Translations under genes and position numbers: made by a program
Shown: positions 16,843 through 25,832 of the stretch, piece after piece
Position numbering within the stretch: position 1 is the first letter of the stretch
Layout of the letters: every line of letters begins with the position of its first letter
Source: Nocardia rhamnosiphila NBRC 108938
GTDB taxonomy: Bacteria > Actinomycetota > Actinomycetes > Mycobacteriales > Mycobacteriaceae
Assembly (NCBI RefSeq): GCF_000720425.1
Contig: NZ_JOAJ01000001.1
Span: 1,426,001 to 1,490,000 of the forward strand
Length of the DNA stretch: 64,000 nt
Direction of reading: 5' to 3'
Notes under the pieces: model-generated
Database searches by the model: none
What the model was told of the DNA's origin: nothing
The model's input: only the letters and a program-made list of their open reading frames with translations

Positions 16843-17652
16843 CTACTCGTGCCGCCCGGGCTCCGGCGCCGCACCTCGATCGGCGCCGCGGCTCGCTTCG
16901 ATTCCACCGGCGGCCCGGTGCAGGGTGGCGACCAGGGTCGGCAGCTGATTCGGGAGGTAGCGGACCGAGGGCATTGATACCGACAGGCCCGCCAGCGCGG
17001 TCCCGTCCGCGTCCCGCACCGGGACCCCGACCGCGACCACTCCGCGCTCCGAGAGCCCGTCGTTCAACGCGAACCCCGCCCGGCGCACTGTGGCGAGCTG
17101 GGTGCGCAGACTCGGCAGGTCCGGCCGTTCGTCAGGACGCTCCGTATATCGTGCCTTGTCGTAGAGCTCGTCCAACTCGGCCGGGTCGAGTTCCGCGAGC
17201 AGGACTAGGCCGGCGGTGGTGCGATGGGCCGGGAACACCATCCCCTCCCGGGACCCCACTCGCAGCGCCTGCCGGCATTCCACACTGGCGATGAACCGCG
17301 CCGTATCCCCGGCTCGGATCGTCAGGTTCGCCGACTCCCCCACCAGATCGACCAGCCGTTGCAGATGCGGCAGCGCGGCCGCCCGGAGCCGCGAGGTCCG
17401 CGACTGCGAGTGCGTGGCCAGCTCGAGCACCGGGCCCGGGTGGTAGACCCGCTGCTCGTCCTGCACCGCGAAATCCCGGTACACCAGCGTCTGCAACAAC
17501 CGATGCGCTGTCGACCGCGCCACCCCGAGCCGTTCGGCGACCCGGCTGACCGTCAGCCCGCCCTCCAGCTGCAGCATCACCGCTGCCCGTAGCGCGTGGT
17601 CCGCGCTGGTGACGACGTAGGCCGGTGGCGTCTTCGGTTCCGTGTTGCCCAT
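16843..17652 (-). CDS. IclR family regulator of the gentisate operon
   Basis: The 269-residue regulator has an N-terminal winged helix (LTVSRVAERLGVARSTAHRL, about residues 30-55) and a C-terminal IclR effector domain (about 85-250). It is divergent from the gentisate dioxygenase gene with only 63 bases between starts. IclR proteins often control aromatic catabolism, activating or repressing according to the bound aromatic acid; gentisate or 3-hydroxybenzoate is the likely effector. A much longer reading frame continues upstream through the dioxygenase gene but is antisense. MGNTEP at 17652 is the only sensible start. Confidence 0.85.
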   Translation of the reverse strand: MGNTEPKTPPAYVVTSADHALRAAVMLQLEGGLTVSRVAERLGVARSTAHRLLQTLVYRDFAVQDEQRVYHPGPVLELATHSQSRTSRLRAAALPHLQRLVDLVGESANLTIRAGDTARFIASVECRQALRVGSREGMVFPAHRTTAGLVLLAELDPAELDELYDKARYTERPDERPDLPSLRTQLATVRRAGFALNDGLSERGVVAVGVPVRDADGTALAGLSVSMPSVRYLPNQLPTLVATLHRAAGGIEASRGADRGAAPEPGRHE

Positions 17653-17655
17653 CTT

Positions 17656-17688
17656 CCTGTTCTGCTCTCCAGAATTACCTGTTCTGCT
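17656..17688. promoter_or_regulatory. Probable IclR operator in the gentisate divergent promoter
   Basis: The dyad TTCTG-N5-CAGAA (17660-17674) is of the size expected for an IclR half-operator. The direct repeat CCTGTTCTGCT occurs at 17656-17666 and again at 17678-17688, 22 bases apart (two helical turns). Both lie in the 63-base divergent gap. Confidence 0.5.
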
Positions 17689-17715
17689 GACTCGGCAAGG
17701 GCCACTGTAGGCGAT

Positions 17716-18873
17716 ATGAGCACCACTGACACCCCCGTCCGTCTGCGGGCGGTCGCGGCGCCGGACCAGCCGGACGTCACCCCCGCCCTCGAGGAGCTGT
17801 ACCGCGGCTTCGAGCAGGAGCTTCTGGTCCCGCTGTGGACCGAGATCGGTGATCTGATGCCGGCGCATCCGCGGTCGCGGGCGGTGCCGCATCTGTGGCG
17901 GTGGGAGAATCTGCTGCGGCTGGCGGCGCGGGCGGGCGATATCGTGCCGGTCGGCCGCGGTGGTGAGCGGCGAGCGATCGCGCTGGCGAATCCGGCCCTC
18001 GGTGGGCGCCCGTTCGCGACGCCGACATTGTGGGCGGCGATCCAGTATCTGATGCCGGGAGAGGATGCTCCGGAGCACCGGCATACTCAGCACGCCTTCC
18101 GGTTCGTGGTGGAGGGGTCGGGAGTATGGACCGTGGTGGGTGGTACCGGGGACACGGCCACCGGCGACGCGGTGCCGATGCGGCGGGGTGACTTCCTGCC
18201 GCAGGCCGGGTGGAACCGGCACGCGCACCACAACGCCACCTCGGAGCCGATGGCCTGGATCGACGGGCTGGACATCCCGTTCCAGTACCTCGTGGAATCG
18301 CAGTTCTTCGAATTCGGCCGCGCGGAGATCAGCGACGCGGAGCGAATCACGCCGGAGCGGTCGCGGTCGGAGCGGTTGTGGGGACATCCGGGGCTGCGGC
18401 CGCTGTCGGTGGGTGCGGTGGCGCCGGGGTCCCCGCTGCTGGCCTACAAGTGGGAGCACACGGATGCCGCGTTGAATGATCAGCTGCTGTTGGAGAAGGA
18501 GGGATACGGCGGGACCGTCGAACCCGGGCACGCGGCGGTGCGGTTCTCGAATCCGCACGACGGCACCGATGTGCTGCCGACCATGCGGGCGGAATTCCAC
18601 CGGGTCACCCGGGGTTCGGAAACCGCGCCGGTCCGGGAGACCGGGTCGTCGGTGTATCAAGTGTTCGACGGGTCCGGCACGGTGACCGTGCGAGACAAAA
18701 GCTGGTCGGTCACCCGCGGTGACCTGTTCGTCGTCCCCTCGTGGGAACCCTTCTCCGCCAAATCGGAAGCCGGTGGCACCGATTCCGATTCCGGCGCCCT
18801 GGACCTTTTCCGTTTCTCGGATGCGCCCGTTTTCGAGGCGCTCCGGCTCGACCGTCAGGAGATCACCCGATGA
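17716..18873 (+). CDS. Gentisate 1,2-dioxygenase
   Basis: The 385-residue bicupin ring-cleaving enzyme converts gentisate and O2 to maleylpyruvate. The first cupin carries the iron-binding EHRHTQHAFRFVVEG region near residue 118 and PQAGWNRHAHHNAT near 160. The C-terminal cupin (about 290-370) has YQVFDGSGTVTV. Length and motif order match the family. It is first in an operon of four coupled genes completing the route from 3-hydroxybenzoate to fumarate and pyruvate. Its stop overlaps the next start (ATGA). Confidence 0.9.
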   Translation: MSTTDTPVRLRAVAAPDQPDVTPALEELYRGFEQELLVPLWTEIGDLMPAHPRSRAVPHLWRWENLLRLAARAGDIVPVGRGGERRAIALANPALGGRPFATPTLWAAIQYLMPGEDAPEHRHTQHAFRFVVEGSGVWTVVGGTGDTATGDAVPMRRGDFLPQAGWNRHAHHNATSEPMAWIDGLDIPFQYLVESQFFEFGRAEISDAERITPERSRSERLWGHPGLRPLSVGAVAPGSPLLAYKWEHTDAALNDQLLLEKEGYGGTVEPGHAAVRFSNPHDGTDVLPTMRAEFHRVTRGSETAPVRETGSSVYQVFDGSGTVTVRDKSWSVTRGDLFVVPSWEPFSAKSEAGGTDSDSGALDLFRFSDAPVFEALRLDRQEITR

Positions 18874-19700
18874 AACTCGCCACCCTTCGCGTCGACGGCG
18901 GCACCCGCGCGGTGCGCCTCGACGGTGACACGCTCGTCGACCTGGGTCACGACGACCTCGGCGCGCTGTTCGCCCGGGACGACTGGGCCACGATCGCGGC
19001 CGAGGCCACCGGGCGGACCTGGCCGGCGGCCGGTGCGGATTTCGCCGCGGTGGTACCGAACCCGTCGAAGGTGGTCTGCGTCGGGCACAACTACACCAAC
19101 CACATCAAGGAGATGGGGCGCGACCTTCCCAGCTACCCCACGCTTTTCCCGAAGTTCGCCGACAGCCTCATCGGGCCGAACGATCCGATCGTGAAACCGC
19201 CCGAGACCGATGCGCTGGACTGGGAGGTCGAGCTGGTGGTGGTCGTGGGCAAGCCCGTGCGGCGGGCCACCGAGACCGAAGCCGCGGACGCCATCGCGGG
19301 GTTCACCGTGATGAACGATGTGTCGGTGCGGGACTGGCAGTTCCGCACGATCGAATGGACGCAGGGCAAGATCTGGGATTCCTCCACCCCGGTCGGACCC
19401 TATGTCGTCACCCCGGACGAGGTCGGCGGGGTACGGCCGGCGCTCGAGGTGGAGACGCTGGTCGACGGGCAGGTCATGCAGCACGATGACACCGGGACGC
19501 TGCTGTTCGACCCGGTGCACCTGGTGCAGTACGTGTCGACGGTGATCCGGCTGAACCCGGGCGATCTGATCGCCACCGGGACACCGGCCGGGGTCGGTCA
19601 CGCCCGGGACCCGAAGGTGTATCTGGTCGGCGGGGAAACCGTGGTGACCCGGATCGCCGGGCTGGGGGCGTGCACGAACAAGGTCGTGAAGGCCTCATGA
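18870..19700 (+). CDS. Fumarylpyruvate hydrolase (FAH family)
   Basis: The 276-residue fumarylacetoacetate-hydrolase-fold protein has the VGHNYTNHIKEMG entry motif, metal ligands in DWEVELVVVVGK and DVSVRDWQ, and the C-terminal GDLIATGTPAGVG. In this operon it should split fumarylpyruvate into fumarate and pyruvate, the last step of the gentisate pathway. Direct hydrolysis of maleylpyruvate is less likely because an isomerase gene follows. It overlaps both neighbours by four bases. Confidence 0.85.
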   Translation: MKLATLRVDGGTRAVRLDGDTLVDLGHDDLGALFARDDWATIAAEATGRTWPAAGADFAAVVPNPSKVVCVGHNYTNHIKEMGRDLPSYPTLFPKFADSLIGPNDPIVKPPETDALDWEVELVVVVGKPVRRATETEAADAIAGFTVMNDVSVRDWQFRTIEWTQGKIWDSSTPVGPYVVTPDEVGGVRPALEVETLVDGQVMQHDDTGTLLFDPVHLVQYVSTVIRLNPGDLIATGTPAGVGHARDPKVYLVGGETVVTRIAGLGACTNKVVKAS

Positions 19701-20323
19701 CCGGGCGGACCCACGCCGCCTCGCTGAAGTGGGCCGAGCACGGGACGGGGCTGTTCCTCACGCAGACCGCCCTGCTCGACGACGAGTCGATGTCGGCCCC
19801 GAGCGGCCTGCCCGGGTGGACGCGTAAACATCTGGTGGCGCATGTCGCGGCCAATGCCGACGCGCTCGGCAATCTGGTGCACTGGGCCCGCACCGGCGAA
19901 CACACCCCGATGTATTCCTCGCCCGACCAGCGCAATGCCGATATCGAATCGGGCGCCGCACTGGCCGCGAGCGAGCTGACCAACTGGCTGAACAAGGCGG
20001 TGCGCAAACTGTCCGTCGCGATGGAGGCGCTGCACGGCGACGACTGGCACAACGAGGTCGTCACCGCGCAGGGGCGGACCGTCCCGGCCACGGAGATCCC
20101 GTGGCTGCGGGCGCGCGAGGTGTGTGTCCATGCCGTCGATCTCGGCACGGGCACCACCTTCGCCGACCTTCCCGACGAATTCCTGTCCGCACTCGTCACC
20201 GATATCCGAGACAAACGCGGACTCGACGAAATCCCCGACGGTCCGCTACCCGAGGTCGCCGCCTACCTCGCCGGTCGTCCCCATTCCCTCGCCGGCGTCC
20301 CCGACCTCGGCCCCTGGTTGTAG
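19697..20323 (+). CDS. Maleylpyruvate isomerase, mycothiol-dependent type
   Basis: The 208-residue DinB-fold protein resembles the mycothiol-dependent maleylpyruvate isomerase of Corynebacterium. The metal-binding residues fit HLVAHVAANADAL near residue 45 and the later EVCVHAVDLGTG pair (Glu and His). It isomerises maleylpyruvate to fumarylpyruvate using mycothiol instead of glutathione, which suits an actinobacterium. The start overlaps the preceding stop (ATGA) and the next gene follows after 12 bases. Confidence 0.85.
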   Translation: MTGRTHAASLKWAEHGTGLFLTQTALLDDESMSAPSGLPGWTRKHLVAHVAANADALGNLVHWARTGEHTPMYSSPDQRNADIESGAALAASELTNWLNKAVRKLSVAMEALHGDDWHNEVVTAQGRTVPATEIPWLRAREVCVHAVDLGTGTTFADLPDEFLSALVTDIRDKRGLDEIPDGPLPEVAAYLAGRPHSLAGVPDLGPWL

Positions 20324-20335
20324 AGGAGGCTCATC

Positions 20336-21589
20336 GTGAGCACCCCTGACGTCGTCATCGTCGGCGGCGGCATCGGCGGGCTGAGTACCGCTTTCGCACT
20401 GTCCCGGCTCGGCCTGCGGGTGCGGGTCCTGGAGCAGGCGAAACAGTTCGGTGAGGTCGGGGCGGGTATTCAACTCGCGCCCAACTGCACCCGCATTCTC
20501 GAGGACTACGGTCTGCTGGACGAGGTAAAAGCCCGCGGGGTCGTGCCCGACCGGATGGTGATGCGGGACGCGGTCGACGGAAGCGAACTGACCTCGCTCG
20601 ACCTGCGCGATCTGGAGCGCGAGTACGGCTTCCCGTATCTGGTCATCCACCGCAGTGATCTGCACGCGCTGTTCCTGGAGGCGTGCCGGGAGGCAGGTGT
20701 CGAACTGCTCACCGAACAGCGCGTCGTCTCCTACACGCAGGACGCTGGAAAAGCCGGTGCGGCCACGCAGGCCGGCGCGGTCCACGAGGCGAATATCGTG
20801 ATCGCGGCCGACGGGTTGCATTCCGTCGCGCGCACACTGTTCACCGACGACCGTCCGGTGTCCTCGGCCTATGTCGCCTACCGCGGTACCGTGCCGATCG
20901 CGGAGGTGGACCGGCCGGTGGACCTCTCCGAAGTGGTCGTCTACGTCGGTCCCCGCTGCCATTTCGTCCACTACGGGCTGCGGGGCGGCGATCTGCTCAA
21001 CCAGGTGGCGGTGTTCGAATCCCCGAAGGCCGTGGCCGGGCTCGACGACTGGGGCACTCCTGACGAACTCGATACCGCCTTCGCCGCGACCTGCGATTTC
21101 GTCCAGGATCGGCTACCGCATATGTGGCGGGACAAATGGTGGCGGATGTACGACCGCGACCCGATCGGCACCTGGGTCGACGGACGGATCGCGTTACTCG
21201 GCGACGCCGCCCACCCGCCGCTGCAGTACATGGCGCAGGGCGCGATCATGGCGATCGAGGACGGGTGGGTGCTCGCCGAACACGTCCGGCGCCTGCGGGA
21301 CGCCGACGGGGTCGTCGACTGGGCGGGGGCGCTCGCGGCGTACGAGGCGGTCCGGCCGGAACACTGCCGCCGGGTGGTGCTGACGGCCCGGGTGTGGGGT
21401 GAACTCTGGCATCTCGACGGGATCCGGCGCGCGCAGCGCAATGTGCTGCTGCGGGAGCGCGCGGTCGGCGACTACTCGTTCACCGACTGGGTCTACGGTC
21501 CGACAGCACTGTTCCCCGCGGACGAACCCCCGATGTTCGAGCCGATACCGCTCGCCTCGGCCGACCGGGTGAGTGCCGGCCCCGCGTAG
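20336..21589 (+). CDS. 3-Hydroxybenzoate 6-hydroxylase (FAD monooxygenase)
   Basis: The 417-residue class A flavin monooxygenase has an N-terminal GGGIGGLSTAFAL dinucleotide fold, a DG motif in AADGLHSVAR, and the second FAD motif ALLGDAAHPPLQYMAQG near residue 290. It should convert 3-hydroxybenzoate to gentisate with NAD(P)H and O2, feeding the dioxygenase at the head of the operon. A salicylate 5-hydroxylating activity is possible but usually uses other enzyme types. The GTG start is preceded by GAGGAGG. Confidence 0.85.
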   Translation: MSTPDVVIVGGGIGGLSTAFALSRLGLRVRVLEQAKQFGEVGAGIQLAPNCTRILEDYGLLDEVKARGVVPDRMVMRDAVDGSELTSLDLRDLEREYGFPYLVIHRSDLHALFLEACREAGVELLTEQRVVSYTQDAGKAGAATQAGAVHEANIVIAADGLHSVARTLFTDDRPVSSAYVAYRGTVPIAEVDRPVDLSEVVVYVGPRCHFVHYGLRGGDLLNQVAVFESPKAVAGLDDWGTPDELDTAFAATCDFVQDRLPHMWRDKWWRMYDRDPIGTWVDGRIALLGDAAHPPLQYMAQGAIMAIEDGWVLAEHVRRLRDADGVVDWAGALAAYEAVRPEHCRRVVLTARVWGELWHLDGIRRAQRNVLLRERAVGDYSFTDWVYGPTALFPADEPPMFEPIPLASADRVSAGPA

Positions 21590-21837
21590 TCGCCCGGTGC
21601 CGGAAGCACCGACAGGTCCGGCCCGCGAACCGATCCGCCGACGGGCGTCCTCCACCACCGCGCCTCCGGCTCTGACGGCTGTGGCGGCCCGCTGCCTTGC
21701 CGCCGCCACAGCCACGCCGGTAAAATGTGATGCCTATCACACCAACGGCTCGGCTGTATCGATATCGGCAGCCCCGGGCTCGCAGGAGAAATCCGACCCA
21801 TCCGGAACGGGGATTCGTAGTACCGAGGAGAACGATT

Positions 21838-22200
21838 ATGTCCGGTCTGGTACGCAAGAACTTCGATTCACCCGAGGAAACCCGTCCATTCGAGGCAGGC
21901 AAGGGCAAGATGGACCTGGTCAACCTCGACGCCGGCCCCGTGGGCCGGGCGGTCTTCGAACCAGGCTGGCGCTGGTCGGAACATGTCCGGCCGATCGCCG
22001 GGACCGACAGTTGCCAGGCACCCCATACGGGCTATTGCGTCTCGGGGCACCTCGCTGTGGTCATGGACGACGGTGAGAAGCAGGAATACGGCCCCGGCGA
22101 CTTCATGATCGTCCCGCCCGGACACGATGCCTGGACCGTCGGCGACGAACCCTGCGTCATGATCGACTGGCAGGGGGTCGCGGATTACGCCAAGCGGTGA
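21838..22200 (+). CDS. Small cupin domain protein
   Basis: The 120-residue single-domain cupin has metal-ligand candidates in WRWSEHVRPIAG, HTGYCVSGHLAV and DFMIVPPGHDAW. A ribosome-binding site GAGGAG lies before the ATG at 21838. Proteins of this type bind small ligands or metals and have no fixed role. About 250 bases separate it from the gentisate operon, with an AT-rich TAAAATGTGATG stretch near 21720, so it probably has its own promoter. Confidence 0.72.
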   Translation: MSGLVRKNFDSPEETRPFEAGKGKMDLVNLDAGPVGRAVFEPGWRWSEHVRPIAGTDSCQAPHTGYCVSGHLAVVMDDGEKQEYGPGDFMIVPPGHDAWTVGDEPCVMIDWQGVADYAKR

Positions 22201-22223
22201 GGTTCTCGCACGCCCGAGGGATA

Positions 22224-23777
22224 TCAGTTGACCTGGCGACCGCGGCCGCTCCAGTACGGTGCGCGCAATTTGAACTTCTGTAGTTTGCCGGTCGCGGTCC
22301 GGGCCAGCTCGTTCCGGAACTCGACCGAGGTCGGCGCCTTGTAGCCGGCCAGCCGCTGTTTGCACCAGGCGATCAGTTCGGCCTCGGTCGAATTGCTCGC
22401 TTCGGCGTCCGGGGTCAGCACGACCAGCGCCTTGATCGTCTCGCCCCATTTCTCGCTCGGTACCGCGATCACCGCCACCTCGGCGACGGCGGGATGGGAG
22501 AACAGGCAGTCCTCGACTTCGATCGAGGACACGTTCTCGCCGCCGGTGATGATCACGTCCTTTTTGCGGTCGGCGATGGTCAGGTAGCCGTCGTCACCGA
22601 GGGCGCCGCCGTCGCCGGTGTGGAACCATCCGTCGGCCAGCGCCGCCGCGCTCTCCTCGGGGCGGTCCCAGTAACCCTCCATCACCACATTGGACCGGGC
22701 CAGAACCTCTCCCGAACCCTCCTCGGGTTCTTCGGCCCGCAACCGGACGCCCAGGGCCGGGGCACCGGCGCGGGTCAGCTTCGCGGCCCTGGTCTCGGGA
22801 TCGAGGTCGTCCCATTCCGCACGGGCGCGGTTGACGGTCAGCAGCGGTGAGGTTTCGGTCAGGCCGTAGATCTGGATGAACTCCCAGCCGAGTTCCTCTT
22901 CGACGCGGGCGACGGTTTTCGTCGGCGGCGGTGCCCCGGCCATGATGATCCGCACGCGGTCGCGTCCGGGGATCTCGCCCTCCCAGGTCTGCGCGGCGTC
23001 GAGCACCGCGGCGGCGACCGCTGGCGCCGCGCACATCACCGTGACGCCGTGGTCGCGCACCCGGCGCAGGATCTCGGCGCCGTCGATCTTGCGCAGGACG
23101 ATGTGCCGGGCGCCGACTCCGGTCATCGCGAACGGCATGCCCCAGCCGTTCGCGTGGAACATCGGCAGGGTGTGCAGATATACGTCACGGTCACTGATCG
23201 TGGCGTGCAGGCCGAAGGTGACGGCATTGACCCAGATACTGCGATGGGTGATCTGCACGCCCTTCGGGCGGGCGGTGGTGCCCGAGGTGTAGTTGATGGT
23301 GGCGGTGGCGGATTCATCGGGTTCCCATGGCCGCGGTACCGCCCCCGGCGCGGCGTAGAGATCGGTATCGGCGCCCAGTACGAACTTGTGCTCGCAGTCG
23401 ACCTCGCCGAGCGAGTCCGCGAGTTCCGGGTCCACGTACAGGGCGCGGGCCCCGGAATTCTCGACGATATAGCGCACCTCGTCGGGGCGCAGGCGGAAGT
23501 TGATCGGGACCAGCACCCGGCCCCAGCCGCTCACTCCGAAGAACGAGGTCAGCAGCCGACTCGAATTATGGCTGACCAGCGCCACCCGGTCCCCGGCCCC
23601 GATACCCAGTTCGTCGAGGCGGGCCGCCTGTCTGCGGGCGAGGTCGGCGACCCCGGAGTAGGTCAGCGAACCCTGGCCGGGCGCGGGCTGGGCGGGTTCG
23701 TCGACGATACCGATCCGGTCGCCGTACACGGTTTCGGCGCGATCGAGGAAATCGGAGACACTGAACGGGACGAACAT
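22224..23777 (-). CDS. Fatty acyl-CoA ligase (FadD type)
   Basis: The 517-residue ANL-superfamily enzyme should activate a medium- or long-chain fatty acid to acyl-CoA. It has the P-loop YTSGTTARPKGVQ near residue 168, IYGLTETSP near 305, the hinge DRKKDVIITGGENVSSIEVE near 420, and the C-terminal ARTATGKLQKFKLR carrying the catalytic Lys. It ends 23 bases from the cupin stop (convergent). No partner genes of beta-oxidation are adjacent, so the pathway is not defined. Confidence 0.85.
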   Translation of the reverse strand: MFVPFSVSDFLDRAETVYGDRIGIVDEPAQPAPGQGSLTYSGVADLARRQAARLDELGIGAGDRVALVSHNSSRLLTSFFGVSGWGRVLVPINFRLRPDEVRYIVENSGARALYVDPELADSLGEVDCEHKFVLGADTDLYAAPGAVPRPWEPDESATATINYTSGTTARPKGVQITHRSIWVNAVTFGLHATISDRDVYLHTLPMFHANGWGMPFAMTGVGARHIVLRKIDGAEILRRVRDHGVTVMCAAPAVAAAVLDAAQTWEGEIPGRDRVRIIMAGAPPPTKTVARVEEELGWEFIQIYGLTETSPLLTVNRARAEWDDLDPETRAAKLTRAGAPALGVRLRAEEPEEGSGEVLARSNVVMEGYWDRPEESAAALADGWFHTGDGGALGDDGYLTIADRKKDVIITGGENVSSIEVEDCLFSHPAVAEVAVIAVPSEKWGETIKALVVLTPDAEASNSTEAELIAWCKQRLAGYKAPTSVEFRNELARTATGKLQKFKLRAPYWSGRGRQVN

Positions 23778-24175
23778 GGCCCTCCTACGGATGCTGCGTG
23801 CGCCGGGAGGCGATTCTGCGGACCTTCCGGCGGTCCGACGATTGTCTCGCTGAACCGGTCACCGCGGGCCGGAATTCTTACGGCGGTCCACTGCACGGTG
23901 GCAATCCCCCGGTTCCTTTCCCGGCGATCGCCCCGGGCAACTTCCGTCGGACGGGTCCGATGCTGGAGTTGCCGCCGCGGGCAAATCACTCGTGCTGGGG
24001 GACGACGCCCTCCGCGAACGCACCGGTCATCACGATTCGGCCCGTTCCTCGTGCACGCCCGGCACGAACCACACCGACGAAGCGCCGCACACCGACCACC
24101 GGGCTCCAGCCGCCCTCAGGAGGCCGGTGAGCCGGGCGTCGTGGAACGCCCGGCCGACGAATTCCCAGGGTGAGC
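23778..24175. other. Intergenic region with a possible coding remnant
   Basis: No complete gene is visible. On the minus strand about 24030-24165 reads WEFVGRAFHDARLTGLL and on to GVHEERAES before a stop, with the high G/C third positions of real coding DNA but no start codon after the thiZ stop. It may be the tail of a lost gene; no family was recognised. Confidence 0.3.
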
Positions 24176-24985
24176 TCAGTGGTCTCGTTGAGCGAGCGCG
24201 TGACGCGCTTCCTCGTGGAGCACATCGAGCAGGTCCTGCTCCAGCGCGACGAACTCCGGTGTCGTGATCATCGACAGCTCGCGTGGCCGCGGCAGATCGA
24301 CGCGCACCTCTCGGCGTACGGTGGCCGGGCGCGCCGACAGGACGATCACGCGATCGGACAGGTACACCGCTTCCCGGATGTCGTGGGTGATCATCAGGAC
24401 CATCCACCGGTACCGCTGCCAGACATCCTGGAGCCACGACTGCATCTCGGTGCGGGTCAGCGAGTCCAGTGCGCCGAACGGCTCGTCCAGCAGCAGCAGT
24501 TCGCGCCCCTGGACCACGGTCCGCAGCAGGGCCGCCCGCTGCCGCATTCCGCCGGAGAGCTGGGACGGCCGGGCGTCCTCGAATCCGGACAACCCGAAGA
24601 CCGGGAACAGTTCGCGGGCCCGGCGCCGGGCCTCCGGTTTCGGGACACCGTGCACCTGGAGGCCGAGGACGGTGTTGTCCAGGACTGTGCGCCACGGGAA
24701 CAGCAGATCCTTCTGCGGCATATAGGCGCAGTGCGGTGCCGTCGGTTCCCCGTCGCTCGCGCCGAAGCGGATACTGCCCGAGTCCGGGGTCTCCAGGCCG
24801 GCCAGCATAGTGAACACGGTGCTCTTACCGCAGCCGCTCGGGCCGATGACGGAGACGAACTCACCCGGTTGCGCGGTGAACGACACACCGCCGAGGACCT
24901 GCCGGTCGGGGCGGTGCCGGCCGGGCCGCGGAAACGATTTGGTGAGGCCGTCGACGACGATCCGGTGCCCGCGCGCGTCAGTCAT
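24176..24985 (-). CDS. thiZ: ABC transporter ATPase for thiamine pyrimidine precursor
   Basis: The 269-residue ATPase of the nitrate/sulfonate/taurine-type group has Walker A GPSGCGKST near residue 50, signature LSGGMRQRAALLR, Walker B LLLDEPFGALD and switch MITHDIREAV. It overlaps the permease gene by eight bases as the last gene of a TPP-riboswitch operon, so it should power uptake of a hydroxymethylpyrimidine-type thiamine precursor. The gene name is from context, since the sequence alone would also fit other substrates. Confidence 0.8.
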   Translation of the reverse strand: MTDARGHRIVVDGLTKSFPRPGRHRPDRQVLGGVSFTAQPGEFVSVIGPSGCGKSTVFTMLAGLETPDSGSIRFGASDGEPTAPHCAYMPQKDLLFPWRTVLDNTVLGLQVHGVPKPEARRRARELFPVFGLSGFEDARPSQLSGGMRQRAALLRTVVQGRELLLLDEPFGALDSLTRTEMQSWLQDVWQRYRWMVLMITHDIREAVYLSDRVIVLSARPATVRREVRVDLPRPRELSMITTPEFVALEQDLLDVLHEEARHALAQRDH

Positions 24986-25832
24986 GCCGACTCCTGTTCT
25001 CCGCGCGGGACCACGGTGCGACGAGCCGTTCGATCACAAAGGTCAGTAGGTACAGCGCGATACTGAGCAGCGCGGTCACCAGTACCGCCGCCAGCACCAG
25101 GTCGGTGCGGAAGGAGTTCTTCTGCAGACTCATATAGATGCCGAGGCCCTCGCTGGCACCGACGTATTCGGCGAAGACCGCGCCGACGACCGCATAGGTG
25201 ATCCCGATCCGCAATGCGGTGAAGAATCGCGGCACCGCGGACGGCAACCGCACGTAACGGAACACCTGCACACGGGACGCCCCCATACTGCGCAGCAACG
25301 CGCCCGCCTCGCGGTCGGCCGCGGCGAATCCCTCGATCAGCCCGATCGCCATCGGGAAGAAGGTGACGAGTGCGACGACGAGCACTTTCGGGAGCAGCCC
25401 GAAACCGAACCAGATGATCATCAACGGTGCTATCGCGATGATCGGCAGCGTCTGGGAGGCGACGAACAACGGCACGAACGCGCGCCGCAGCCAGGGCGAG
25501 AAGTCGACCACCACGGCCAGCAGCCAGGCCAGGCACAGCGATACCGCGAAGCCGGCCAGTGTCACCTGGAGGGTGGCGGCGGCATGGACCCCGATCTCGT
25601 CGCGGTGCGCCCACCCCTGCGCCACGACCCGCACCGGGGACGGCAACAGTTGCGGACGGATACCGCTGACCTCGACATAGACCTGCCACGACACGACGAG
25701 TAGCGCCACCGTCACGACGGACGGTAGTGCCCAGCGGATCCCGGCCGATCGGCCCGGCACGGTCCGGGCGGCCGGATTCGTCCCGGGCGGGGCCTCTCGC
25801 TCGGAGTCGTCAGGGGGCGGTGAGGTAATCAT
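24978..25832 (-). CDS. thiX: ABC transporter permease for thiamine pyrimidine precursor
   Basis: The 284-residue membrane protein has about six helices. The coupling loop AADREAGALLRSMGASRVQVFRYV near residues 170-195 is typical of the NitT/TauT-type permeases that include ThiX. The N-terminus is a polar leader of about 30 residues. The gene overlaps the binding-protein gene by 23 bases and the ATPase gene by eight, so all are co-translated under the upstream riboswitch. Confidence 0.8.
   Translation of the reverse strand: MITSPPPDDSEREAPPGTNPAARTVPGRSAGIRWALPSVVTVALLVVSWQVYVEVSGIRPQLLPSPVRVVAQGWAHRDEIGVHAAATLQVTLAGFAVSLCLAWLLAVVVDFSPWLRRAFVPLFVASQTLPIIAIAPLMIIWFGFGLLPKVLVVALVTFFPMAIGLIEGFAAADREAGALLRSMGASRVQVFRYVRLPSAVPRFFTALRIGITYAVVGAVFAEYVGASEGLGIYMSLQKNSFRTDLVLAAVLVTALLSIALYLLTFVIERLVAPWSRAENRSRHD

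Noticed and set aside
17653..18660. N-terminal extension of the IclR frame through the dioxygenase gene
   Set aside because: The extension is antisense to the gentisate dioxygenase and the IclR family starts near MGNTEP.
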